From: Flavobacteriales bacterium
GTDB taxonomy: Bacteria; Bacteroidota; Bacteroidia; Flavobacteriales_E; Vicingaceae
Length of the DNA stretch: 41,847 nucleotides
Assembly (NCBI GenBank): GCA_002706365.1
Contig: PALM01000009.1
Location: forward strand, 1 to 41,847
Reading direction: 5' to 3'
Shown piece after piece: positions 25,360-33,377 of the stretch. The notes beneath the pieces were generated by a model that worked only from the letters and a program-made list of their open reading frames with translations, was not told where the DNA came from and searched no databases. The number at the start of each line of letters is the position of its first letter. Within the stretch, counting starts at the first letter, position 1. Position numbers and translations under genes: made by a program.

Positions 25360-26814
25360 GTGAGAATACTTTTTCTATATATCTTTCTATCTTTTTCATC
25401 CCTAGCTTTTCTAAGCTCATGCAGGGATGAGGGTGATAAAGAGGAGAATCAGGCTCCTGAGACTTCCTTTTCACTTGATGCGATCAACCTTAGTGGAGAA
25501 GATCGCTTGAATAGTATTGTCCGATTAAGCTGGTACGGTAGAGATGCCGATGGTTATGTTAAAGGATATGAGATATCCACTGACCAGATCAATTGGACCT
25601 ATACCACCTCACAAGACTCCACTTTTCAATTTACAATATCTTCGGGTTCAGATACTGTGGATATTGATCTCTATGCAAGAGCCATCGATAATGAGGGACT
25701 TGCTGATCCAACTCCATCTTATCTAAGAGTTCCCATAAGAAATACCGCTCCGGTTATTGAGTTTTCCAATAGTTTGAGCATACCGGATTCTACATTTTTA
25801 GTCGCCACCACAGAATGGACAGCTTCCGACCTTGATGGTGATGAAACCATAACCGATGTTTATCTGAGCATCAATGGTAAAGCATGGTATCCTATGAACC
25901 GATCTGAAAGGATCTTTAGCCTTGTTCCACAGGATTTTAATGCCACTGATACCACATCTGCCTTGATCTATTACGGAAGTAGAACCAATCCTGAAGCACA
26001 ACCAATCGACGGTTTGGTGCTAGACGATACCAACAGGATCTATATCAAAGCAGTTGACCAAGCAGGCTCTGAAAGTAAAGTAGATACTTCAGAGGTCTTC
26101 TTCATGCGCACAAAGCAAAATGACATTCTTGTGGTAGGAGGTGTAGCTTCAGCCCATACTGATTATCTCAATCTGATGAATGCGGTGAATTTGCAGTACG
26201 ATTTCCTCAATCTTACTATAGCGAATGGTATTTACCGTCCAAACCTCTGGAACATTACATTCCGTCTGCAGCTTTCTTTTTACGATAAGTTGTTTTTCTA
26301 TTCAGATGAAACTACTTTCTTGAATCCTTACACCAATCTAAGATTGTTGCTATTGGAATATGCCGCAGCTTCACTTCAAGAATATGCGAACTCAGGAGGA
26401 AAGTATTTGATCTCCACATCTTTCGACTGGAACACTAATATAGATGGATTTAGAGGAGTACTTCCTATACAGTCGGTCTCTACCAAGAACTACGGTGATG
26501 CTAGATTGTATGGCGACTCAGCTGTACTTCCCGAAATAGCAAGCTTCCCCACTCTTAGCACTTCTTCATTTGCACTGAGTGGAGTAGGAGTGTTCAACAT
26601 TGATTCCACAGATACTGAAGTGCTCTATACAGCCCAGCTTTCAGATCGAAGTAGAACCGTACCATGGCCAGATACAGAAATCGTAGCTTCGGCTCGAAGG
26701 CTGAATGGAAATTTGAATCAGATCTTCTTCAGCATGCAGCTATTTGAACTGGATGGAGACCAGCTGGCTTTAGAAGCTCTATTCGACCAAATCTTTAATG
26801 TAGAGTTTAACTAG
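25360..26814 (+). CDS. Surface-cluster lipoprotein with Ig/Fn3-like repeats and a possible GATase-like C-terminal domain
   Basis: 484 residues, GTG start. A lipoprotein signal ends LSSC (C21) and is followed by acidic residues (CRDEGDKEEN), which in Bacteroidota often marks export to the outside of the outer membrane. Residues 34-128 and 131-250 are two Ig/Fn3-like domains with DxDG motifs (RDADGYVKGYEIS; ASDLDGDETITDVY) that may bind calcium. From about 255 (DILVVGGVASAHTDYLNLM) the chain switches to an alpha/beta pattern, with DKLFFYSDET and LLLEYAAASLQEYANSGGKYLIS, reminiscent of class I glutamine-amidotransferase/ThuA-like folds. That last assignment is tentative and no catalytic Cys is evident. 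Four bases separate it from the TonB receptor gene. Confidence 0.7.
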   Translation: MRILFLYIFLSFSSLAFLSSCRDEGDKEENQAPETSFSLDAINLSGEDRLNSIVRLSWYGRDADGYVKGYEISTDQINWTYTTSQDSTFQFTISSGSDTVDIDLYARAIDNEGLADPTPSYLRVPIRNTAPVIEFSNSLSIPDSTFLVATTEWTASDLDGDETITDVYLSINGKAWYPMNRSERIFSLVPQDFNATDTTSALIYYGSRTNPEAQPIDGLVLDDTNRIYIKAVDQAGSESKVDTSEVFFMRTKQNDILVVGGVASAHTDYLNLMNAVNLQYDFLNLTIANGIYRPNLWNITFRLQLSFYDKLFFYSDETTFLNPYTNLRLLLLEYAAASLQEYANSGGKYLISTSFDWNTNIDGFRGVLPIQSVSTKNYGDARLYGDSAVLPEIASFPTLSTSSFALSGVGVFNIDSTDTEVLYTAQLSDRSRTVPWPDTEIVASARRLNGNLNQIFFSMQLFELDGDQLALEALFDQIFNVEFN

Positions 26815-26818
26815 AAGA

Positions 26819-29638
26819 ATGAAACAGATCCTATCCATACTGTTATTGCTCTTTACTTCCCAGCTTCTAGCTCAGAATACGGGTAATCTTCAGGGGCAAG
26901 TTACAGATGCGGAAACCGGTGAGCCTCTCATTGGAGCAACTGTGGTTGTGGTGGGAACTTACAATGGAAAAAGCACGGATCTAGATGGTAGATTTTACTT
27001 TGAAGACATCAAAGCAGGCGATTACTCCATCAAATTCACTTACATAGGTTATACCGAGAAGATCTTTAACGGAATTAGAATCGAGGCTGGTGAAACCAAA
27101 ATACTCGATGCTACTATGTCGCCCAGTAGCACCGATCTTGAAACAGTTGAGGTAGTTGGTGAACGAAATCTAGTTAATCTGGAATCAGCTAAATCAGAGG
27201 TCACTATCAGTCAGGAAGAGATCAGCCAAATGAACGTGCGAGATGTACAAGAGATTGCATCCATGCAAACCGGTATCAATAAGACTCCAGACGGACTGCA
27301 AATCAGGGGTGCTAGGGTATATGAGACCAAATACCTTATTGATGGAGTATCAGCTCAAGATCCACTTGCAGGAACGGGATTTGGAGTGGAAGTGGCTTCC
27401 AGTTCAATTGGCAAATTGAATATCATCACTGGTGGTGCAGGTGCCGAATATGGAGATGGATCTTCTGGAGTGATCTCTACAACGATAAGGGAAGGTGGAG
27501 ATGAATTGCAAATCGCAGGGAGCTGGCAAAGAGATAACCTCGGCATTAACACCAATGATGCTGACTCCTGGAATACGGACATTGTTGAACTATCTATAGG
27601 CGGACCGGTACCCGGAACAAAGAAGAAGATGGGCTTCTTTACAAACTTTACCGCCAACATGAACGATACCTATTTCGGTTCAGAAGCCAATCAATTGAAT
27701 AGTTCCCTCTTTAGCAACAATCCAGATTTCTGGGCTCCCCGTCAGGACAATCGATTTACACACACCATAAAACTATCCTATCAGTTAAAAGGAGGGAGTA
27801 GCATTAGCATTACCAATCAGCATAGTTTGAATATCAACCAGAACTCTAGGACTCTTCAGATCGTTGGTTTTGATGCTATTCTTCAGCCTGGATTCCAGTT
27901 TGAAAGAAGCTTGAATCTGGATAATGCCACCACCTACACGCACCATTCAAATTTAACGGTACTCAATTACAAGAAGGTGATCAATGATCAGTGGTTGTTT
28001 AAGGCAGCTCTAGGCCGACTCTTTACAAATCTTAGAGCAGATGCCAATGGAAGGCCATTCCGCGAAGAAACGATCGATCAGATCTATAATGAAGCCTCAA
28101 TTGTGACTGATCCGGTAAGCATATTCAATCCTGGAGATCCAATACAGTTTGTACTTCCAGGTCCGGGTTTGGTAAATAATGGTGGAATCACCCCTGTATG
28201 GCATGATCACTATGCTAGGGAGTATACAATCAGCGGTAGGTTTAGCAGATATTCAGAGAATCAAAATAATGTGCTCACCTTCGGTTTTGAACATATTCTA
28301 AAAGAGTATCAATGGGTTGATGTAAGTAGTCCTTGGATTGGTGCACCAATTGTGATCGATTCGAATACTACCTCTCCTACAACCAGCATAGGTTCATCGA
28401 ATGATATTTGGAAGGTAAACCCTTTCAATGGTGCATTATTCATCTCAGATGAGATATCCTATAGAGGAATTATAGCTACCCTCGGTATGAGATTGAGCTA
28501 TTGGGCTCCTGGTAAGTTTGCCGATAATGCGGTAGAGAACCCTCAATCGCCGGTGATCGATCAGGTTAGAACTGATTATAACAACAATACTTTTGGTCTA
28601 TTCGGATACCGAATGAAGGCTAGAATTCTTCCTTCTATCAATGTTTCTTTCCCTGTTACGGAGAATAATGTGCTTTACTTCAACTACGGTCACAAAATGC
28701 GTTTGCCACATCCTAGATTCGTCTATGCAGGCCTAGACCCGGTTTATCAAGATAGATCATTCCTTTCTAACTTAGGTAATCCAGACATCAATCCTGAAGT
28801 AAACATCTCTTATGAGGTAGGTTACAAGACACAGATCAATAGAGATATTGGGCTAACCCTTGCCGCTTTTAACAATAACCGTTTTGATTACATCGTGCAA
28901 AGAAGGGTGATCGTAGAAGATCAGACGGGCCGACCGGTGACTAAGCGTATGTTCATTAATCAAGACTATGCTAGGATCTTTGGAATGGAAGCAGGCTTAT
29001 CATGGAGATTTGCAAAGTACTACCGAGCCTTTGTAAATGCCACTTATCAGGTGGCTAGAGGTAAGTCGAACACCGCAAGAGAATCCGGCTTGCAGATCGA
29101 ACAGAATGGAGCGGTCTCCTTAACCACCGAGCAGTATCTTGCATTTGACCGTCCATGGGATATCACGGTTGGATTTGTATTCAACAGTGATAGCACATTT
29201 AAGATAAGAGGTAAAGCCCTTGATGGAATCAATGTATTCATCTCAGTGAATTATCAATCTGGTCTGAGATATACTCCTTATGAGCAAGATGGCCAAAATG
29301 ATCTGGGAAGACCATTGTTTGTAAGACTTGATGAGCAATATCTCTCAGAGATTTCAAAGGCTTGGTGGCGGTCCGACTTGAAGATCAGTAAGACCTTTAA
29401 GTTTGAGAATAACACCGGTCTAACCCTTAGTATAGAAGTTAGAAACTTATTGGATTATAAGAATGGACAGATCATCAACCCGATTACGGGGAGAGCCTAT
29501 GAGGATGGGGATGATGTGCCGAATGATTGGAGGGATCCAAGGTATGTTGGTCCATTTGAAACTGGTGTGCCACCAAATGATCCAGCTAGATATTTACAGC
29601 CAAGACAAGTGCTTTATGGCATAGCCTTTAGATTTTAG
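26819..29638 (+). CDS. TonB-dependent receptor with carboxypeptidase-regulatory-like domain
   Basis: 939 residues. Signal peptide about 1-19 (ending LLAQ). A CarbopepD_reg-like beta sandwich (about 22-107, LQGQVTDAETGEPLIGATVVVVG ... FTYIGYTEK) precedes the plug (about 115-230, QTGINKTPDGLQIRGARVYETKYLIDG and the GGAGAEYGDGSSGVIS end). The 22-strand-type barrel ends in VLYGIAFRF with terminal phenylalanine. No SusD homologue follows, so it is not a classical SusCD pair. The substrate is unknown. The gene ends one base before the PorV/PorQ-like gene (TAG then A then ATG). Confidence 0.93.
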   Translation: MKQILSILLLLFTSQLLAQNTGNLQGQVTDAETGEPLIGATVVVVGTYNGKSTDLDGRFYFEDIKAGDYSIKFTYIGYTEKIFNGIRIEAGETKILDATMSPSSTDLETVEVVGERNLVNLESAKSEVTISQEEISQMNVRDVQEIASMQTGINKTPDGLQIRGARVYETKYLIDGVSAQDPLAGTGFGVEVASSSIGKLNIITGGAGAEYGDGSSGVISTTIREGGDELQIAGSWQRDNLGINTNDADSWNTDIVELSIGGPVPGTKKKMGFFTNFTANMNDTYFGSEANQLNSSLFSNNPDFWAPRQDNRFTHTIKLSYQLKGGSSISITNQHSLNINQNSRTLQIVGFDAILQPGFQFERSLNLDNATTYTHHSNLTVLNYKKVINDQWLFKAALGRLFTNLRADANGRPFREETIDQIYNEASIVTDPVSIFNPGDPIQFVLPGPGLVNNGGITPVWHDHYAREYTISGRFSRYSENQNNVLTFGFEHILKEYQWVDVSSPWIGAPIVIDSNTTSPTTSIGSSNDIWKVNPFNGALFISDEISYRGIIATLGMRLSYWAPGKFADNAVENPQSPVIDQVRTDYNNNTFGLFGYRMKARILPSINVSFPVTENNVLYFNYGHKMRLPHPRFVYAGLDPVYQDRSFLSNLGNPDINPEVNISYEVGYKTQINRDIGLTLAAFNNNRFDYIVQRRVIVEDQTGRPVTKRMFINQDYARIFGMEAGLSWRFAKYYRAFVNATYQVARGKSNTARESGLQIEQNGAVSLTTEQYLAFDRPWDITVGFVFNSDSTFKIRGKALDGINVFISVNYQSGLRYTPYEQDGQNDLGRPLFVRLDEQYLSEISKAWWRSDLKISKTFKFENNTGLTLSIEVRNLLDYKNGQIINPITGRAYEDGDDVPNDWRDPRYVGPFETGVPPNDPARYLQPRQVLYGIAFRF

Positions 29639-29639
29639 A

Positions 29640-30659
29640 ATGAAGAGTTTATTTACATATCTGTTTCTATTCGCAATCTGTTTCAGCAGTGGATTAAAGG
29701 CACAGCTGATTCCAAACTTTGGCGGACAAAGGGCTGGTTTATCCACTTTGAGCTTTCTAAAGAACGATATCAATCCTCGTTCAGCTGCTATGTCAGGAGC
29801 TAGTGTTGCATTGGACAGCGACCCTTTCGCACTGTATACCAATCCGGCTGCAGCCGCAGACCTATCATCACCAACAACAGCTATAAGTAACTATACAGTG
29901 GGTGCGGGTATTCAACAATCATTTGTTTCTGTTACAATACCGAGAAAAAGTAGGGAAGCATCATACGGTATCTCTTTGAATATGCTTAATAGCGGTGCCA
30001 TGGATGTGAGAACTGAGTTCCAACCGGAAGGTACAGGGGAGAAGTTCTATGTAACCAATCTAGCTGCTGGATTCACATACTCTCAAAAACTTTCTGATAT
30101 GTTCGCGGCTGGAGTTACCTTGAAATACATCTATGAGCAAGTATCCGACTTCACAAATTCAACAGCTGCTGCTGATGTGAGCTTCCTGTACACTACAGAT
30201 TATAAAGACCTGAAGTTTGCGGTGATGGTGAGGAATTTTGGTGGAAGTTCAGCACTTGACGGGGGAGAGCTGATCACAGATTTCAATCGCCCAGCTCAAT
30301 ATGATGCCGATAATTATTCTGTCCCAACGGTCTTCAGTTTAGGTGCAACCATGATTCCATGGAAAGAAGATCAGCAGTCACTTTTAGTGAGTGTGCAATT
30401 GAATCACCCCAACGATAACGCAGAGAATTACAGATTTGGATTGGAGTATGAGTATTTGAAATTACTTTACCTAAGAGCTGGATATATGCTGAATGTAGAT
30501 GGACAGTCGCTCCCAACTTTGGGTTTGGGAATCCGTCATCGCTTCTTTGGCTATCCAATGAACATTAGTTATGCTGCAAATCCGACAGATTATTTAGGTC
30601 TGCAACATACTGTTGGTTTTACATTCACTTTTAATCAAGAGGGTCGTGAGCGTGAATAG
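29640..30659 (+). CDS. PorV/PorQ-family outer-membrane beta-barrel protein
   Basis: 339 residues. Signal peptide about 1-21 (ending LKAQ). Mature N-terminus LSFLKNDINPRSAAMSGASVALDSDPFALYTNPAAAADL is the hallmark block of the PorV/PorQ (FadL-related) family. Then come paired amphipathic strands and a closing HTVGFTFTFNQE. PorV helps release and attach T9SS cargo; PorQ-like paralogues are common and their roles are mostly unknown. This copy lies between the TonB receptor and the NHL lipoprotein rather than beside porU, so it is probably a cluster-specific paralogue. The last codons overlap the following gene's start. Confidence 0.85.
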   Translation: MKSLFTYLFLFAICFSSGLKAQLIPNFGGQRAGLSTLSFLKNDINPRSAAMSGASVALDSDPFALYTNPAAAADLSSPTTAISNYTVGAGIQQSFVSVTIPRKSREASYGISLNMLNSGAMDVRTEFQPEGTGEKFYVTNLAAGFTYSQKLSDMFAAGVTLKYIYEQVSDFTNSTAAADVSFLYTTDYKDLKFAVMVRNFGGSSALDGGELITDFNRPAQYDADNYSVPTVFSLGATMIPWKEDQQSLLVSVQLNHPNDNAENYRFGLEYEYLKLLYLRAGYMLNVDGQSLPTLGLGIRHRFFGYPMNISYAANPTDYLGLQHTVGFTFTFNQEGRERE

Positions 30660-31851
30660 TCAGCTATATAAAAAATACTTCCTACTCATTGGCATATTAT
30701 CAATGCTGGGCTTGATGAGTTGTGAGGATTATTTGGGTGAAGAAACGGATCTCGACTTTATTGAAGTCCCAACACAGACTTACAGAGAAGTAGCTTATGT
30801 TCCGGTACAACCAATACTCAACCAGTTCATGGAGCCCACTGACATTATCGCTGGATTTGATGAGCTGATCTATGTGGTTGATAGTGCAACACAAGAAGTA
30901 ATTGCAATGGATGAGAGTGGCAGGGAGCTGGCTAGAAAGTTTGTAAGAGGAGCAAGGGCTATTGCTCAAGATAGAGGTTTGGATTTGCTAGTGATTGGCT
31001 TAAAAGACACCACTGTGAACAGTACCCCTTATAGTCAATCCTGTATCTATAGACTAGATCTAAGCTCTCCAGACGGTTTCGGTTTACAGTATGCCAGCAT
31101 TGAGAACGAACTAATTCATCCTTTTTATGGAGGAATTAGTGTGATCAATAGTGGCAACGCTGCGGCTAGATTCAACCGAATTAGCGTGTTGTGGGATAAT
31201 ACTTATTATGTCACTCGCAGCGGTCCCAGGGTTTCCACAACACTACCGGATGATGCTGTACTTCTATTCGATGCACAAGACGAATTGATCACACCAATTT
31301 CTATTGCAAGTCGCTCAGGCGGACAATTCAACGATTTCTTCAAGAAGCCCTTTTCAATTACCACATTGGCAAAACCCCCACAGCTAAGTGTGGATCAACG
31401 AAACGACTTTATATACAGCTCTTTAGATCCAAATGGTGTTTTAAAAGTGCAGTATATAGAGAATCAGTTTTCAGTAGATGGAAGTGCTTATCTGCCTAAA
31501 ACAGATTGGAGTGCAGATACTTCATTAGCAGATAATTTCATCAATGAACCATTTCGATTCAAACAGCCTGTAGGATTGGAATTTGCTGGAGATGGAACCA
31601 ACTATATATTCGTTGTAGACAGAGCAACTGATTCATTGTATCAGTTTACTTCGAACGGATTGGAAGGGGTTCAGCCTCCTCCTGCATCAGGTCAAACCAA
31701 GTATGTGAAAACTTCATTTGGAGGAACAGGTATTGGGCCAACTCAATTCAACAAGCCTTCTGCTGTGGCCTATAAGGATGATATCCTCTATGTTGCTGAT
31801 CAGGGAAATGGAAGGATTCTGAGGTTTACCCTCACTCTGGATATTCGGTAG
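30652..31851 (+). CDS. NHL-repeat/beta-propeller lipoprotein of the surface cluster
   Basis: 399 residues. GTG at 30652 overlaps the stop of the PorV/PorQ-like gene; GTG at 30646 is an alternative. The lipoprotein signal ends GLMSC (C24), followed by EDYLGEE. Propeller-like strands follow: IIAGFDELIYVVDSATQEVIAMDESG, then QPVGLEFAGDGTNYIFVVDRATDSLYQF, and a clear NHL repeat GPTQFNKPSAVAYKDDILYVADQGNGRILRF at the end. Probably an outer-membrane lipoprotein acting with the receptor or PorV-like protein; no enzyme motif is seen. Convergent with porT, 11 bases apart. Confidence 0.78.
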   Translation: MNSQLYKKYFLLIGILSMLGLMSCEDYLGEETDLDFIEVPTQTYREVAYVPVQPILNQFMEPTDIIAGFDELIYVVDSATQEVIAMDESGRELARKFVRGARAIAQDRGLDLLVIGLKDTTVNSTPYSQSCIYRLDLSSPDGFGLQYASIENELIHPFYGGISVINSGNAAARFNRISVLWDNTYYVTRSGPRVSTTLPDDAVLLFDAQDELITPISIASRSGGQFNDFFKKPFSITTLAKPPQLSVDQRNDFIYSSLDPNGVLKVQYIENQFSVDGSAYLPKTDWSADTSLADNFINEPFRFKQPVGLEFAGDGTNYIFVVDRATDSLYQFTSNGLEGVQPPPASGQTKYVKTSFGGTGIGPTQFNKPSAVAYKDDILYVADQGNGRILRFTLTLDIR

Positions 31852-31862
31852 TATTCTGCTGC

Positions 31863-32567
31863 TTAACCTTCAAATAGGAAGGTGACAAAGAACATTTTTG
31901 GGAGAATACGATCGATTGGAGTCGACAGCTCGGTATTATCAGGAATAAGCGCATCATCCAAAGTGTACGACATCTTTGCTTCTATGGCAAATTTGAAATA
32001 AGGAAGGAAGAAATCGGCTCCAATACCTACTTCAGCTGAATACGTATTCTGCTTGAGCTTTATGATCGATTCAGGGATGTCTTCATTATTCACATCTTCA
32101 TTTGAAGCAAGGTCTATTGAGTATTTAACTCCACCTATTACATAAGCTGCAAAATTATTTAGACGAGCAGAACGGTATTTCATTAGGATTGGAAAGTCTA
32201 AATAGGTCGATTCAACAACCCTTTGGACTACTTCTACATCTCCAGTCGGATCTACGAAGGTGAAGTCGAGATTTCTTTGGCCAAAAACCAAGGTTGGGAG
32301 AAATCTGATCCCGAAGTATTGATTCAAATGTATTTCAGATACAATTCCAAGGTTGAAACCAGATTGGTTGATCACTTCTATATTGGCAAGTGAATCTTGC
32401 ACACCAATGGGTTTTCTGTGGAGTGAAAATCCTCCATTGTTAATACCCAATGAAAAGCCAAAGTGTACTTTCTTTTGATCGAATCGTTGCAAATTCTCCA
32501 CTTTGATCTTCTGTGAGAAAGCAAAGCAGGAACTGAATAAAAGAATGGTTAGGATTAGGTTTCTCAT
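31863..32567 (-). CDS. porT: T9SS protein PorT (outer-membrane beta-barrel)
   Basis: 234 residues from ATG 32567. The frame could start at GTG 32579, but that codon lies in the promoter box. Signal peptide about 1-19 (ending FAFSQ). The mature part is an eight-strand-type barrel with the PorT pattern: HFGFSLGINNGGFSL, NLGIVSEIHLNQYFGIRFLPTLVFGQR, STYLDFPILMKYRSARLNNFAAYVIGGVKY and a terminal FFVTFLFEG. PorT is a core gene of the Por/T9SS secretion system in the outer membrane. ubiE directly upstream is its usual neighbour in flavobacteria. Confidence 0.9.
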   Translation of the reverse strand: MRNLILTILLFSSCFAFSQKIKVENLQRFDQKKVHFGFSLGINNGGFSLHRKPIGVQDSLANIEVINQSGFNLGIVSEIHLNQYFGIRFLPTLVFGQRNLDFTFVDPTGDVEVVQRVVESTYLDFPILMKYRSARLNNFAAYVIGGVKYSIDLASNEDVNNEDIPESIIKLKQNTYSAEVGIGADFFLPYFKFAIEAKMSYTLDDALIPDNTELSTPIDRILPKMFFVTFLFEG

Positions 32568-32578
32568 ATCTATCGCCA

Positions 32579-32586
32579 CAAACGTA
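32579..32586 (-). promoter_or_regulatory. -7 promoter box of porT (TACGTTTG)
   Basis: Minus strand TACGTTTG, a perfect TAnnTTTG between the ubiE stop and the porT start. Initiation near 32574 leaves about seven leader bases. It supports the ATG at 32567 and means porT can be expressed apart from ubiE. Confidence 0.6.
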
Positions 32587-32593
32587 CGCTTTA

Positions 32594-33328
32594 CTATTTT
32601 ATTTTTCTAGCCTGATAGATTGAGGCAATTCCAAAAAATAAAGAATGAGTAGGTAGCAATTTAAAATCCAGATTTTCAAGTATGGATTCAAATTCTTTGC
32701 CTTCCGGAAAAGCATTTACAGATTCAGGTAAATAGGTGTATGCCGAATCATCTTTAGAGACCATTTTACCAATCTTCGGTAAGATGTGATTAAAATAGAA
32801 ATTGTAGAGTTGCTTGAATGGGAAGGACTTTGGTTTTGAGAACTCTATGATTACCAACCTAGAGCCAATTTGCATCACTCTATTGATCTCTTTTAAGCCT
32901 TTTTCGAGGTTTTCAAAGTTTCTAACCCCAAAAGCTACAGTAACAGCGTCAAAAGTCTCATTTTCAAAGGGAATGTCTTCAGAATCGCCATAAATGAGCT
33001 CAATTTGTTCGCTTTTACCCAATTTATCGACTTTTTGTCGGCCTATTTCAAGCATTCCTTCACTTATATCAATTCCTTTGATCGATTGTGGAGATAGTTT
33101 GCTTGATGCAAGGGCAAAATCACCTGTTCCGGTAGCCACATCTAGAATGCGCTTGGGATTGTCTTCGGAGAGCAGTTTTACTGCTTTCTTTCGCCAACGT
33201 TTATCAATTCCCATTGATAAAAGGTGGTTTAAGAAGTCGTATCGTTTAGAGATATTGTCGAACATCTCTGCAACCTGCTCCTTTTTGCCACTTTTCTTCT
33301 CTTTGTATGGTAATACTTTCTCACTCAT
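32594..33328 (-). CDS. menG: Demethylmenaquinone (bifunctional ubiquinone/menaquinone) methyltransferase
   Basis: 244 residues, also called ubiE. Class I SAM fold with DVATGTGD (63-70), KGIDISEGMLEIG, VTVAFGVRNFENLEKGL and LVIIEFSKPKSFPF, all hallmark blocks of the family, and an ending GIASIYQARK. It methylates demethylmenaquinone in the last step of menaquinone synthesis; Bacteroidota use menaquinone, so menG is the fitting name. It lies 49 bases after lepB and 26 before porT. Confidence 0.96.
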   Translation of the reverse strand: MSEKVLPYKEKKSGKKEQVAEMFDNISKRYDFLNHLLSMGIDKRWRKKAVKLLSEDNPKRILDVATGTGDFALASSKLSPQSIKGIDISEGMLEIGRQKVDKLGKSEQIELIYGDSEDIPFENETFDAVTVAFGVRNFENLEKGLKEINRVMQIGSRLVIIEFSKPKSFPFKQLYNFYFNHILPKIGKMVSKDDSAYTYLPESVNAFPEGKEFESILENLDFKLLPTHSLFFGIASIYQARKIK

Positions 33329-33377
33329 AAATCACGCTCTATTCAATATCCCAAAGGGGCAGATTGTTCGAGAAAAT

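Noticed and set aside
26819-29638. SusC/SusD-type polysaccharide utilisation locus
   Set aside because: The receptor is not followed by a SusD protein, and no glycoside hydrolase, sulfatase or hybrid regulator is present.
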